Below are positions 48,723 through 58,241 of a stretch of DNA of 64,000 nt, in pieces. Made by a program: the position numbers and the translations under genes. Position 1 is the first letter of the stretch. Each line of letters begins with the position of its first letter. The stretch covers positions 372,001-436,000 of the forward strand of contig JPOM01000001.1 of the NCBI GenBank assembly GCA_000733915.1, given 5' to 3'. Origin of the DNA: Caulobacteraceae bacterium PMMR1 (GTDB lineage Bacteria; Pseudomonadota; Alphaproteobacteria; Caulobacterales; Caulobacteraceae). The notes beneath the pieces were generated by a model. It ran no database searches, had not been told where the DNA came from, and saw only the letters and a program-made list of their open reading frames with translations.

Positions 48723-48728
48723 CTATAT
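48723..48728 (+). promoter_or_regulatory. possible -10 element of a leaderless uvrC promoter
   Basis: CTATAT, preceded by GC and followed by C (GCCTATATC), matches the Caulobacter -10 consensus and lies 7 bases before the uvrC ATG. No good -35 is seen 17 bases upstream (TGTCCC), where the tandem repeat lies. Confidence 0.4.
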
Positions 48729-48735
48729 CGGGCGC

Positions 48736-50682
48736 ATGAGCGAGGTCCCTGTCCTGGACGACGGCGTCATCTGCGACGCGCCCGATCACAGCGCACCGGC
48801 GCAGGCCGCCCGCAAGGGCGCGGCCCTGATCAAGGACGAGGTGCGCCGCCTGCCCGACGCGCCGGGCGTCTACCGCATGATCGGCGAGGACAACGAGGTC
48901 CTCTACGTCGGCAAGGCGCGCTCGCTGAAGAAGCGCGTGGCGCAGTACGGCTCGGGCCGGGTGCACAGCCAGCGGCTGGCGCACATGGTCAGCCTGACGC
49001 GATCCATGGAGTTCGTGACCACCCGCACCGAGACCGAGGCCCTGCTGCTGGAGTCCAACCTGATCAAGCACCTGAAGCCGCGCTTCAATGTGGTGCTGAG
49101 AGACGACAAGAGCTTCGCCGAGATCCTGCTGCGTCGCGACCACCCCGCGCCCCAGATCCGCAAGCACCGCGGCGCCCATACCATCGCGGGCGACTACTTC
49201 GGCCCTTTCGCCTCCACCTGGGCGGTGAACCGGACGGTGGCGATCCTGCAGAAGGCGTTCCTGCTGCGCTCATGCTCCGACAGCGTGTTCGACAGTCGCT
49301 CGCGCCCCTGCATGCTGCACCAGATCAAGCGCTGCTCGGGCCCCTGCACGGGCGAGATCGCCCAGGCCGACTACCTGGCCCTGGTCGAGCAGGCGCACGC
49401 CTTCCTGACCGGCAAGAGCCGGGCGGTGCTGGCGCGCCTCTCCGAGGAGATGGGCCAGGCGGCGGAGAACCTGGAGTTCGAGCGCGCCGCGCGGCTGAGG
49501 GACCGCATCCGGGCGCTCTCCGCCATCTCCATGGAGCAGCAAATCAACCCGGAGTCGGTGGAAGAGGCGGACGTCTTCGCCCTGCACGCCGAGGGCGGCC
49601 AGGCCTGCGTGCAGGTGTTCTTCTTCCGCGCCGGCCAGAACTGGGGCAACCGCGCCTACTTCCCCCGGGTCGCGAGCGCGCTCTCCGACCTCGACGAGGG
49701 CGTCGATCCGGACGCGGCGGTGCTCGACGCCTTCCTGGGCCAGTTCTACGACGCCCAGCCGGTTCCGCGCCTGATCCTGCTCAGCCACGACATCCCCAAC
49801 CGCGAGCTCCTCGCCGAGGCGCTGTGCGTCAAGGCCGGCCGCAAGGTCGAGATCGCGGCCCCCCGCCGCGGCGAGAAGCGCGAGCTGGTCCAGCACGCCC
49901 TGACCAACGCCCGCGAGGCGCTCGGCCGCAAGCTGGCCGAGGGCTCGGCGCAATCCAAGCTGCTGGCCGGGGTCTGCGAGGTCTTCGGCCTGGAGCAGCC
50001 CCCCGAGCGCATCGAGGTCTACGACAACAGCCACATCATGGGCACGAATGCGGTCGGCGGCATGATCGTGGCCGGGCCCGAGGGCTTCCAGAAGAGCCAG
50101 TACCGCAAGTTCAACATCAAGGGCGCCGAACTCGCCCCCGGCGACGACTACGCCATGATGCGCCAGGTGCTGCAGCGCCGCTTCGGCCGCCTGGTCAAGG
50201 AGGAGGAGGAAGGCGGAAGCCCGCCCCGCCCCGACCTGGTGCTGATCGACGGCGGCGCGGGCCAGCTGGCGGCGGCGCGCGAGGCGATGGCGGACCTCGG
50301 CCTCGACGACATCGTCGTGGTGGGCGTGGCGAAAGGACCCGACCGCGACGCGGGGCTTGAGCGCTTCTTCCTGCCGGGCCGGGAGCCGTTCATGCTCGAG
50401 CCGAAGAGCCCGGTGCTCTACTATCTGCAGCGCCTGCGCGACGAGGCGCACCGCTACGCGATCGGCAGCCACCGCGTCCGCCGCAAGATGGACCTCAAGA
50501 AGAACCCCCTCGACGAAATCGAGGGCGTCGGGCCCGCCCGCAAGCGCGCGCTCCTGCACGCCTTCGGCTCCGCCCGGGGCGTCAGCCGCGCCTCCGTGCC
50601 GGACCTGGTGAAGGTGGAGGGCGTGAACGAGGCCCTGGCCCAGCGCATCTTCGCCCACTTCCACCCGGCCGGGCGGGGCTGA
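48736..50682 (+). CDS. uvrC: UvrABC excinuclease subunit C
   Basis: A 648-residue nuclease that makes the 3' and 5' incisions in nucleotide excision repair. The N-terminal GIY-YIG-type nuclease has [19 protein letters not shown] and the TEALLLE region. A UVR domain (about 245-280, [15 protein letters not shown]) binds UvrB. The C-terminal RNase H-like domain has [16 protein letters not shown], and a tandem helix-hairpin-helix ends the protein ([14 protein letters not shown]). The ATG at 48736 is the first and fits the family start. The gene ends 9 bases before the convergent DsbA-like gene. Confidence 0.97.
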   Translation: MSEVPVLDDGVICDAPDHSAPAQAARKGAALIKDEVRRLPDAPGVYRMIGEDNEVLYVGKARSLKKRVAQYGSGRVHSQRLAHMVSLTRSMEFVTTRTETEALLLESNLIKHLKPRFNVVLRDDKSFAEILLRRDHPAPQIRKHRGAHTIAGDYFGPFASTWAVNRTVAILQKAFLLRSCSDSVFDSRSRPCMLHQIKRCSGPCTGEIAQADYLALVEQAHAFLTGKSRAVLARLSEEMGQAAENLEFERAARLRDRIRALSAISMEQQINPESVEEADVFALHAEGGQACVQVFFFRAGQNWGNRAYFPRVASALSDLDEGVDPDAAVLDAFLGQFYDAQPVPRLILLSHDIPNRELLAEALCVKAGRKVEIAAPRRGEKRELVQHALTNAREALGRKLAEGSAQSKLLAGVCEVFGLEQPPERIEVYDNSHIMGTNAVGGMIVAGPEGFQKSQYRKFNIKGAELAPGDDYAMMRQVLQRRFGRLVKEEEEGGSPPRPDLVLIDGGAGQLAAAREAMADLGLDDIVVVGVAKGPDRDAGLERFFLPGREPFMLEPKSPVLYYLQRLRDEAHRYAIGSHRVRRKMDLKKNPLDEIEGVGPARKRALLHAFGSARGVSRASVPDLVKVEGVNEALAQRIFAHFHPAGRG

Positions 50683-50691
50683 GGCGCGCGC

Positions 50692-51435
50692 TCAGCCCTT
50701 CTTGAGCGCCTTGCGCTGGGCCTCGATGGCGGCCTGCAGCGCCTCGGCCTGCCAGCCGGGCAGCATGGTGTCGCCGACGATGAACGCCGGCGTGCCGTTC
50801 ACCCCGATGGCGGCGGCGAGGGCGTGCACATCGCTCAGCTGGTCGGAGATGGCCTTGCTCTGGCCCGCGGTCCGGGTCGCCGCCGGGTCCAGCCCCTGGG
50901 TCTTCAGCACGCGCGCGATGGCGTCCTCGTCCAGCGCCTTCTCCTGCAGCAGGGCCTGATAGAGGTCGAAGGCCTTGCCCGTGCCCTTGCTGGCGAGCAC
51001 GGAACGCGCGGCCTGCTCGGAGCTCTCCGACAGGATCGGGAACTCCTTCAGCACCAGGCGCACGTCAGGATTGTCCTTCAGCAGGCGCACGACCCCCGGC
51101 CCGGCCACCTTGCAGTAGGGGCAGCGGTAGTCGAAGAACTCCACCACCGTGACGGCGCCCTTGGCGTTGCCGGCCACGACATCGCGCGGATCGCGCTCGA
51201 GCTTGTCGCGGTTCTGGCGGATCGCGACCTTGGCGGCGGCGTTCTGTTCGGCCTGCTTGCGGGTTTCGGCCTTCTCGATCGCTTCGGCGATCACCTCGGG
51301 ATGGGCGAGCAGATAGGCGCGCACCTTCTCGCCGAAGGCCTGGTCCTCGGCGGGCTTGGAGCAGCCCGCGGTGGGCGCCGCGATCAGGGCGGCGCAGAGG
51401 GCGGCGGCGGGGGCGAGGCGCATGAGGCGGAACAT
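50692..51435 (-). CDS. DsbA/Com1-like thiol oxidoreductase, probable lipoprotein
   Basis: A 247-residue exported oxidoreductase. The signal peptide ends in a lipobox-like TAGC (Cys25), suggesting a lipid anchor. A helical Ala/Glu/Lys stretch (about 30-80) precedes the DsbA fold with the redox motif C105-P-Y-C108 in FFDYRCPYC, the Com1/BdbD pattern. GVNGTPAFIVGD carries the cis-Pro. It should introduce or isomerise disulfides in periplasmic proteins. The M48 protease gene, encoded upstream on the same strand, is 51 bases away and may share its transcript. Confidence 0.92.
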   Translation of the reverse strand: MFRLMRLAPAAALCAALIAAPTAGCSKPAEDQAFGEKVRAYLLAHPEVIAEAIEKAETRKQAEQNAAAKVAIRQNRDKLERDPRDVVAGNAKGAVTVVEFFDYRCPYCKVAGPGVVRLLKDNPDVRLVLKEFPILSESSEQAARSVLASKGTGKAFDLYQALLQEKALDEDAIARVLKTQGLDPAATRTAGQSKAISDQLSDVHALAAAIGVNGTPAFIVGDTMLPGWQAEALQAAIEAQRKALKKG

Positions 51436-51486
51436 GGCTTTAGGCTCGTTGACGGCGGGTTGACGGCGGGTGGCGAGGGGGGGAGG

Positions 51487-52911
51487 TCAGCCGGTGCGGC
51501 CGAGCTGCTTCAGGTCGTCCGCCGAGGGCTTGGAGACCAGGACGATGTCGGTCGCGCGACGCCATTGCGGCGTGTTCTTGGGCAGGTACTCCCGCGCGCG
51601 CATGGCGAAGATGCGCGCCTGGGTCAGGTCGCCCGTGGAGAAGTGCTCCTCCGCCGCCGCCAGCCGCGCCTGGCCCTCGTCGTGCTTGGCGGCGTAGGCC
51701 TGGCTCATCAGCCGCCAGGCGAAGGTGTTGTCCTTGTCGTGCGCCAGCGCCTTCTGCAGCTCGGCCAGCACCTCGTCGGCGCGCTTGCCCTCGTCCTGCG
51801 CCAGGATGGCCTGGGCGAGGTTGATGCGGAGCAGGGGCGCGTCGGGCTTCAGCTCCACCGCCTTGCGGTGCGCGGGCTCCGCCTCCTTGGCGCGGCCGGC
51901 CTCGAACAGCACCTGGCCTTTCAGCTCCCAGAGGTAGGGGTTGTTCGGATAGTCGGCCAGGAGCGCGTCCAGCTTCTTCAGCGCCGTCTCGGTCTCGGTC
52001 GCCTTGTAGTAGGCGATGGCGCGGGCGTAGCGCGCCGGGAACGAGGTGTCGGTCTCCTTGAACTTGATGAAGGTCTGCTGCGGCGGGTCGATGAAGGCGG
52101 CGAGCTTGGCCTTCATGACCTGATGCTCGGCGATCAACTCCGGAGAGTCCGTCTCGCCATAGTGCTTCTGCTCCTCCGCCCGGCGCCGCAGCGACTCGAT
52201 CCGCTCGGAGCTGATCGGGTGGCTCTGGAAGAAGGGATAGCGGCGCGCCTCGGAGAAGACCTCCTCGTAGCGGAAGTTGTCGAAGAACTCGACGAGACCG
52301 CGGGACGAGTAGCCGGCCCGCTCCAGATAGGTGATCGCCGCCTGGTCGGCGCGGCTCTCCTGCTCGCGGGAATAGGTGAGCGCGCCCAGCGTGCCGAAAT
52401 AGCCGGACGAGCCCACGAGCACCGCGCCCGCGTCCGGCGCCCCGGCGATGGCGGCGAGCACGCCCAGGCCCAGGGTCAGCAGGAAGGGCGCCATGCCCGC
52501 CCGCATCATCTCGCCTTCGCGCACGGTGTGGCCGCCCGCCGCGTGGCCGGTCTCGTGGGCGATGACGCCTTCGAGCTCGTTGGGCGTCTTGGTCTCGATG
52601 ATCAGGCCGGTGTTCACCGCCATCAGGCGGCTGCTGACGGTGAAGGCGTTCAGCGACCGATCGCCGATCAGCAGGACCTGCATGTCCTTGGGGTCCAGGC
52701 CCGCGGCCTTGAAGATCGGGTCGGCCTCCTTGTGGATGGTGGCCTCGATCTCGGTGTCGCGGATGACGTTCAGCCCGCCGCCGGAGTCCTGTGCGGCCGC
52801 CAGCGCCGGGGCCAGCGCGAAGGCGAGCGCCCCGGCGGCGACGCAAAGGCGCGCCCACGAAAGACCGCGGCCCGCGCGCGGCCGGGAGGGGAATGGGATC
52901 AGGCCTGCCAC
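51487..52911 (-). CDS. BepA-like M48 periplasmic metalloprotease with TPR domain
   Basis: A 474-residue exported protein. The signal peptide ends near AAAQ (about 41), the M48 catalytic motif is HETGH at 119-123, and the third ligand is in the EQESRADQAA region. C-terminal TPR-like repeats (about 300-450) follow. This combination matches BepA/YfgC, a quality-control protease and chaperone of outer-membrane protein and LptD assembly, which fits the presence of lptM and DsbA-like genes in the window. The length is close to E. coli BepA (487). A low-complexity acidic stretch is absent. Confidence 0.92.
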   Translation of the reverse strand: MAGLIPFPSRPRAGRGLSWARLCVAAGALAFALAPALAAAQDSGGGLNVIRDTEIEATIHKEADPIFKAAGLDPKDMQVLLIGDRSLNAFTVSSRLMAVNTGLIIETKTPNELEGVIAHETGHAAGGHTVREGEMMRAGMAPFLLTLGLGVLAAIAGAPDAGAVLVGSSGYFGTLGALTYSREQESRADQAAITYLERAGYSSRGLVEFFDNFRYEEVFSEARRYPFFQSHPISSERIESLRRRAEEQKHYGETDSPELIAEHQVMKAKLAAFIDPPQQTFIKFKETDTSFPARYARAIAYYKATETETALKKLDALLADYPNNPYLWELKGQVLFEAGRAKEAEPAHRKAVELKPDAPLLRINLAQAILAQDEGKRADEVLAELQKALAHDKDNTFAWRLMSQAYAAKHDEGQARLAAAEEHFSTGDLTQARIFAMRAREYLPKNTPQWRRATDIVLVSKPSADDLKQLGRTG

Positions 52912-52970
52912 CGCGCGGTCGCTCCTCGCACCTCACGCCCGCCCAGCACGCCCGATCCCCTCATACCGCC

Positions 52971-55712
52971 TCAGCCCAGGCGGCGCCACCAGCCGCGACG
53001 CGGTTGCGTCGGGGGCGCGCTGATCTCCGCGGGATCGGGTGCGGGCGGACGAGCCGGCGCGACCGGCTCCCGCTCGGGCGACGCCGCGGCGGGAGACATC
53101 GCTGGGGACATCGCTGGAGCCGTCTCTGGGGACGCCTCGGGGGCGGCGGGCGCCGGCTCCGGCGCGATCGCGGGCGCTTCGGCCTGGAGCGGGCTGGCGT
53201 CCGGTTCGGCCGGAGCCGCCTCCGGAGTCGCTTCGGCCGCCGCCTCCGCCGCCGCCGCCTGAGCCGCCTTGCCGCGGGGCGCCCGGGGCGCGCGCGGCTT
53301 GCGGGCGCGGGCCGGCTTGGCCGCCGTCGCCTCGCTCACACCGTCTTCGCGAGAGGCCCCGTCTTCGGGGGCCTCCTGGCTGATCGGCGTCTCGACAAAG
53401 GCGCCCTGGGCGGCGGGCGCGGGCTCGGCTTCGGCGTGCGCCTGCCCGGCGACCTCCGGCTCGGCCGTGCGCTCGGCGTGGGCGGCGAAGGCGACCGCGG
53501 GCGGTCCGGCCTCCATCGGGTCCTTCCAGACGTAGGGGTCCTCGTCGCGGCCGACGCGCGGCGGCGTGACCCAGGCGTAAGGGTCTTCGGCGCGGCGCTC
53601 GGGCCCGCCCTCCTCGCGCATGCGACGCCCGCCCCGGCGTCCGCGACGGCGGCGACGCCGCGCCCGCTCGCTGTCCTCGGCCTCCGCCCCGTCGGCCCGA
53701 GCGACGAGTTCGCCGCCTTCGCTGGCCTCCGCATCGGCGTCGGCTTCGTCCTCGTCGCCATCGGAGTCCGGGTCCCGGGCCGCCCGCGCCTCGCCCGGGC
53801 CGGCGTCGTCGCGCCCGCGCCCGCCGCGGCGGCGGCGCCTGCGGCGGCGCCCGCGCTCGCCGTCGGCGGACTCCGCCTCGCGCCCAGCGCTGCGCGCGCC
53901 GCTGCGCTCGCCCGGCGCTTCGGCCGCGTCGTCCTCGTCCTCCTCCACGTCGGGCTCGTCGAAGACCGCCTCGTCGGCCTCGTCCGCCTCGAAGGCCTGG
54001 GACGCGGCGACCTCGATGCGCGGCGCGTTGAAGGTCGTGCTCTCCAGCCGCGGGGCGCCCTCGACGGCGGCCGTGCGCTCGATCTCATGCTCGGCGTGGG
54101 TCAGCGCGGCCTCGACCGCGACGGCGACCTTCAGGCCCTGCACCTGCTCGAGCCGCGAGAGATGGGCGCGCTTCTCATTCAGGATGTAGAGCGCTACGTC
54201 GGTGGGCAGGCGCAGGGTGATCGCGCCCGGACCGCCGCGCACCGCCTCCATCTCCACCGCCCGCAGCGCGGCCAGCGCGCTCGACTCCACCGAGCGCACC
54301 CGGCCCGTGCCCTGGCAGTGCTCGCAGACGTGGGTCGTGCCCTCCAGCACGCCGGAGCGGCGGCGCTGGCGGCTGATCTCCATCAGCCCGAAGCTGGAGA
54401 TCTTGCCGATCTGAACCCGGGCGCGGTCGTCCTTCAGGCAGTCCTTCAGCTTCTTTTCGACGGCGCGATTGTTCTTCGCCTCGTCCATGTCGATGAAGTC
54501 GATGACGATCAGCCCGGCCAGGTCGCGCAGGCGCAGCTGGCGCGCGGCCTCCTCGGCCGCCTCCAGGTTGGTCTTGAGCGCGGTGGCCTCGATGTTGCGC
54601 TCGCGGGTGGACTTGCCAGAGTTGACGTCGATGGCGACGAGCGCCTCGGTCTGGTTGATCACCAGGTAGCCGCCCGAGCGCAGGGGCACCACGGGGGAGT
54701 GGATCTGGGCCAGCTGGTCCTCGATCCGGTGCGCCACGAACAGCGGCGTCGGCTCCTTGTAGTGGATGACCTTCTTGGCCTGGCTCGGCATGATCATGCG
54801 CATGAAGTCGCGCGCCTCGCGATAGCCGGCCTCGCCCTCGACCAGGATGCCGTCGAGGTCCTTGTCGAACATGTCGCGCACGGCCCGCTTCACGAGGTCC
54901 TCTTCCTCGTAGATCAGCGCGGGGGCGATCGACTTCAGCGTCGTCTCTCGGATGTTCTCCCAAAGGCGCAGCAGATAGTCGTAGTCGCGCTTGATCTCCG
55001 CCTTGGTGCGCTTGGCGCCGGCGGTGCGGATGATCAGGCCCATGCCCTGCGGCACGTCGAGCTCGTCCACCACCTTCTTCAGACGCTTGCGGTCGGTGGC
55101 CGTGGTGATCTTGCGGCTGATGCCGCCGCCCCGCGCCGTGTTCGGCATCAGCACGCCGTAGCGACCCGCCAGGCTGAGGTAGGTGGTCAGGGCGGCGCCC
55201 TTGTTGCCGCGCTCCTCCTTGACGACCTGCACCAGCATGATCTGGCGGCGACGGATGACCTCCTGGATCTTGTAGCGGCGGAGCAGGCGCCGCCGACGGC
55301 GCTCCAGCTCCTCCTCCATGACGTCGTCGTCGTCGTCCTCGACGGCGTCATCGCCCTGGGAAGCCTCCGCGCCCTCGTGGCCCCGGCCGCCGCCGTTGCC
55401 GTGGCGGCGGGCGTGCTCCTCTTCCTCCTCCGCCTCCTCGCGCATCAGCGCTTCGCGGTCGGCGATGGGGATCTGGTAGTAGTCGGGGTGGATCTCGTTG
55501 AAGGCCAGGAAGCCGTGCTTGTTGCCGCCGTATTCGATGAAGGCGGCCTGCAGGCTCGGCTCTACGCGCGTGACCTTGGCGAGGTAGATGTTGCCCCGCA
55601 GCTGCTTGCGGGACTGGCTTTCGAAGTCGAGCTCCTCAATCCGGTGCCCGTCCAACACCACGACACGCGTCTCTTCCGCGTGGGAGGCGTCGATCAACAT
55701 ACGCTTGGTCAT
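52971..55712 (-). CDS. rne: ribonuclease E
   Basis: A 913-residue endoribonuclease at the core of the degradosome. The S1 domain (about 35-165) is interrupted by an acidic/Arg insertion (about 91-146: EEAEEEEEH, DDDDD, RRRRR) typical of alphaproteobacteria. The catalytic core has IDVNSGKST and FIDMDEAKNN with metal-binding Asp, and the zinc link is C463-E-H-C466. The rest (about 520-913) is a disordered acidic/Arg/Pro/Ala scaffold that in Caulobacter binds partners such as RhlB and aconitase. The start MTKRMLIDASHAEETRVVV is conserved; GGAG lies upstream. Confidence 0.96.
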   Translation of the reverse strand: MTKRMLIDASHAEETRVVVLDGHRIEELDFESQSRKQLRGNIYLAKVTRVEPSLQAAFIEYGGNKHGFLAFNEIHPDYYQIPIADREALMREEAEEEEEHARRHGNGGGRGHEGAEASQGDDAVEDDDDDVMEEELERRRRRLLRRYKIQEVIRRRQIMLVQVVKEERGNKGAALTTYLSLAGRYGVLMPNTARGGGISRKITTATDRKRLKKVVDELDVPQGMGLIIRTAGAKRTKAEIKRDYDYLLRLWENIRETTLKSIAPALIYEEEDLVKRAVRDMFDKDLDGILVEGEAGYREARDFMRMIMPSQAKKVIHYKEPTPLFVAHRIEDQLAQIHSPVVPLRSGGYLVINQTEALVAIDVNSGKSTRERNIEATALKTNLEAAEEAARQLRLRDLAGLIVIDFIDMDEAKNNRAVEKKLKDCLKDDRARVQIGKISSFGLMEISRQRRRSGVLEGTTHVCEHCQGTGRVRSVESSALAALRAVEMEAVRGGPGAITLRLPTDVALYILNEKRAHLSRLEQVQGLKVAVAVEAALTHAEHEIERTAAVEGAPRLESTTFNAPRIEVAASQAFEADEADEAVFDEPDVEEDEDDAAEAPGERSGARSAGREAESADGERGRRRRRRRRGGRGRDDAGPGEARAARDPDSDGDEDEADADAEASEGGELVARADGAEAEDSERARRRRRRGRRGGRRMREEGGPERRAEDPYAWVTPPRVGRDEDPYVWKDPMEAGPPAVAFAAHAERTAEPEVAGQAHAEAEPAPAAQGAFVETPISQEAPEDGASREDGVSEATAAKPARARKPRAPRAPRGKAAQAAAAEAAAEATPEAAPAEPDASPLQAEAPAIAPEPAPAAPEASPETAPAMSPAMSPAAASPEREPVAPARPPAPDPAEISAPPTQPRRGWWRRLG

Positions 55713-56094
55713 AGAAGGGATCTCCGCGGCGCGCGGCGGGAGCCTGTCCCGGGCGCCGGACGGGGCCGGCGCGCAGCGTCGTCGCTCCGCCGCGCGGGGC
55801 CGAAGCGGCCTCTGCGGAGCGGACTTGGCGATGAGCGGCGCGGCCCATGGGTTTTGATTCCTGAGGCGCGGAATAGCGCCTGAGCGGAAAGGGGTGCGTG
55901 TCGCCGGTCGAACCGGGTCGGCGCGGCTGCGCGCATCCTTGGCCGGGCGGAACGTCGCGGCCGCGATGCTGGCGCGGGAGAGACTCTGCAACACTGCGCG
56001 CCAAAAGGAAAGCGACGCACTGAGGTCTGGCTTGTTTAAGCATTTGTCTACGGAGCGCTTGCGATACAAGCGCTTCACGACAGAGGCGGTCTAG
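55713..56094. promoter_or_regulatory. 382-base divergent region, rne leader plus amiC upstream region
   Basis: No gene is supported here. The stretch next to rne (about 55713-55960, minus strand) is GC-rich and could be a long 5' leader; in several bacteria RNase E controls its own mRNA through such a leader, so this is an inference. The half near amiC is AT-richer. It holds a perfect 8-bp inverted repeat, AGCGCTTG-CGATA-CAAGCGCT, at 56054-56074, only 20 bases before the amiC start, which could be an operator or an mRNA hairpin. Confidence 0.5.
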
Positions 56095-57318
56095 GTGGCG
56101 GTTCAGACGACAGCCGGGCGAGGGCGCGCGCGCAGGCCGGGGGCCCGGACCCTGGCCGGCGGGCTGGCGCTGATCGCCGTGCTGGCCGCGGCCGCGGCCT
56201 CCCGCGGCGAGACCGGCGCGGGCCTGCTCAAGGTGCGCCTGGGCGGCGATCCCGAGCGCGCCCGGGTGGTGCTGGAGCTCGACCGCGCCGTGAGGGGCGA
56301 GGCGGCGGAGCCGGCGTCCGCGGACCGGCTGAGCCTGCGCCTGCCGCACGTCGCGACCGCCGGCGACATGGCGGGCCCGGGCCAAGGCCTGGTGCGGGGC
56401 TGGCGCGTCGCGGGACGGGGCGGCGCGGCGGTGCTGAGCCTGGAGCTCGCGCGGCCGGGCGTGGTGCGGCGGCGCTTCCTGCTGCCGCCCGGCGACGGCG
56501 TCTTGGTCTACCGCTACGTCATCGACGTGGAGGCGCAGGGGCAGCCTCAGCTGCAGCGCGCCGCGCTCCGCCGTCGGCCGCCCGTCCCGGCAACGGGGCC
56601 TGAGCCTGCGCCGCCCGCCCTCGACGCCGGGCCGCGGGTGATCGTCATCGACGCCGGGCACGGGGGCAAGGACCCGGGTGCTCAAGGCCTTTTCGCGCAC
56701 GAGAAGGACATCACCCTGGCCGCCGCCCGCGGGCTCAAGGCGCGCCTGGAGCGCACCGGGCGCTACCGCGTGGTGCTGACCCGCTCGGGCGACGTGTTCG
56801 TGCCGCTGGAGGAGCGGGTGCGCCTGGCCCGGCGCGCCAACGCCGACCTCTTCATCTCCCTGCACGCCGATGCGGACGCCGATCCGCTGGTGCGCGGCGC
56901 GACCGTCTACACCCTGTCGGACAAGACGGCGGACCACGTGCAGCGCAAGCTGACCGGCGGCGGCGACTGGATCATGAGCGTGCGCCTTCCCGCCCGCGAC
57001 GAGCAGGTCAACCGCATCCTGCTCGACCTGACGCAACGGGAGACGAAGAACCGCTCCTCGATCTTCGCGGAGAGCCTGCTCGACCGGGTGTCGGAGGAGG
57101 CGCCCCTGCTCCGTCGCAGCCACCGCGATGCGGGCTTCGTGGTGCTGCTGGCCCCCGACGTGCCCGCCGTGCTCATGGAGATGGGCTTCATCACCAACGC
57201 CGGCGACGAGCGCGCCCTGGCCGACCCCGCCCGCCGCGGCCGCCTCATGCAGGCGGTGGGCGACGCCATCGACGCCTACTTCGCCCGGGCCAGCGCGCCC
57301 CAGATCGCCATGCGCTGA
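56095..57318 (+). CDS. amiC: N-acetylmuramoyl-L-alanine amidase with AMIN domain
   Basis: A 407-residue periplasmic amidase that cleaves the sugar-peptide bond in peptidoglycan during cell separation. The start is GTG, followed by an Arg-rich N-terminus and a hydrophobic signal (GLALIAVLAAAAAS). An AMIN domain (about 40-145) is followed by Amidase_3 (about 180-400) with VIDAGHGGKDPGA (zinc H189), SLHADADADPL and LMEMGFITN. In relatives it lies upstream of the penicillin-binding protein 1A gene, which is not the neighbour here. EnvC/NlpD-like M23 proteins activate such amidases. Confidence 0.94.
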   Translation: MAVQTTAGRGRARRPGARTLAGGLALIAVLAAAAASRGETGAGLLKVRLGGDPERARVVLELDRAVRGEAAEPASADRLSLRLPHVATAGDMAGPGQGLVRGWRVAGRGGAAVLSLELARPGVVRRRFLLPPGDGVLVYRYVIDVEAQGQPQLQRAALRRRPPVPATGPEPAPPALDAGPRVIVIDAGHGGKDPGAQGLFAHEKDITLAAARGLKARLERTGRYRVVLTRSGDVFVPLEERVRLARRANADLFISLHADADADPLVRGATVYTLSDKTADHVQRKLTGGGDWIMSVRLPARDEQVNRILLDLTQRETKNRSSIFAESLLDRVSEEAPLLRRSHRDAGFVVLLAPDVPAVLMEMGFITNAGDERALADPARRGRLMQAVGDAIDAYFARASAPQIAMR

Positions 57319-57324
57319 GCGGGC

Positions 57325-57344
57325 CTGCGGCGAAAACGTCGCAG
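57325..57344 (+). terminator. stem-loop after amiC
   Basis: CTGCGGCG-AAAA-CGTCGCAG forms an 8-bp stem with one G-T pair and a four-base loop, 6 bases after the amiC stop. There is no T-run, so it may end transcription weakly or protect the 3' end. Confidence 0.45.
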
Positions 57345-57390
57345 CGGCAACGGTTTAGAAAGGGCGCTCCCCTAGGTTGGGCTGGAACCT

Positions 57391-58188
57391 TTGGAAGCCG
57401 AACGCTTCGCCATGCCGAACCAGGGCCTGCTCGCCGTCCCGACCCCCGGCCGAAGGTCGCGACCGCGCGCCTCCCGCGCCGCGGTCGCCGCCTCCAGCGC
57501 GCAGGAGGGCCGCCGCACCTTCCTGCGGCTGGCCAGCCACGAGCTGCGCACGCCCCTGAACGCCATCATCGGCTTTTCCGAGATCATTGCGTCCGAACTC
57601 TACGGCCCGCTGAGCGAGCCGCGCTACCGCGAGCACGCCCGGCTGGTGCACCAGAGCGGGCTGAAGCTTCTGGGCCTAGTCAACGACATCTTGGAGATGG
57701 CGCGCCTTCAGTCCGGCGCGGCGGACCTGGAGCTGCAGCCCGTCCGGCTGGACCAGGCGCTGGCCGATGCGGCCGCCGCAGCCATGCGCGAGTTCGCCGG
57801 CCGGGGCGTGAGCTTCGACTGGGCCGAGGCGCCTGAGCTCACCGTGCGGGCCGATCCCCAGGCGCTCGGCGCGGTGCTGACGCACCTGCTGCACCATGGC
57901 GCGCTCAGGCTGCCCGGCGGCGGGACCCTGTCGCTGCGCCTGCGCTGCCTGCACGACCGGGCCATCGTGGAGATCGCCGACGACGGCGAGCGCCTGCCCT
58001 TCGACCATCTCGCCCGCCTGCTGCAGCCCTTCGCCCAGGGCGACGACGCCCTGACCGGCGCGGCCAATCCGGGCGGCCTGCGCCTGCCGCTGGCGCGGCT
58101 GCTGGCCGAGGCGATGCAGGGCCGCCTGCGCCTGCGCCCCGGCGTGGACGCCGGCCTGGTGGCGGTGCTGAGCCTGCCCCTGGCCTGA
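57391..58188 (+). CDS. PdhS-like HisKA protein with degenerate ATP-binding domain
   Basis: A soluble protein of 265 residues (or 258 if it starts at ATG 57412). The H-box LASHELRTPLNAIIGFSEII with H50 and the following SELYGPL, NDILEMARLQSG match the HisKA of the DivJ/PleC/PdhS group, which handles DivK in Caulobacter-type bacteria. The CA domain is altered: the N box is LLHHGALR (Asn replaced by His), G1 reads DDGERLP (second Gly lost) and the G2 region is NPGGLRLPLA. ATP binding is therefore doubtful. It may work as a phosphotransfer or scaffold protein, as ChpT does. There is no membrane segment. Confidence 0.82.
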   Translation: MEAERFAMPNQGLLAVPTPGRRSRPRASRAAVAASSAQEGRRTFLRLASHELRTPLNAIIGFSEIIASELYGPLSEPRYREHARLVHQSGLKLLGLVNDILEMARLQSGAADLELQPVRLDQALADAAAAAMREFAGRGVSFDWAEAPELTVRADPQALGAVLTHLLHHGALRLPGGGTLSLRLRCLHDRAIVEIADDGERLPFDHLARLLQPFAQGDDALTGAANPGGLRLPLARLLAEAMQGRLRLRPGVDAGLVAVLSLPLA

Positions 58189-58205
58189 GCCGGCCCGCCG
58201 CACGG

Positions 58206-58233
58206 TTCCCCGCGGCCTTGCGAGGCCCTATTT
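58206..58233 (+). promoter_or_regulatory. possible promoter of sufE
   Basis: TTCCCC (58206-58211) and CTATTT (58228-58233) are 16 bases apart, and the ATG at 58242 follows 8 bases after the -10. Transcription would begin at or just before the start codon. Confidence 0.35.
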
Positions 58234-58241
58234 GGGCCTGC

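Noticed and set aside
52791-55883. 1030-codon open frame antisense to rne
   Set aside because: Low-complexity Arg/Ala/Leu product with no known domain; rne is certain on the other strand.
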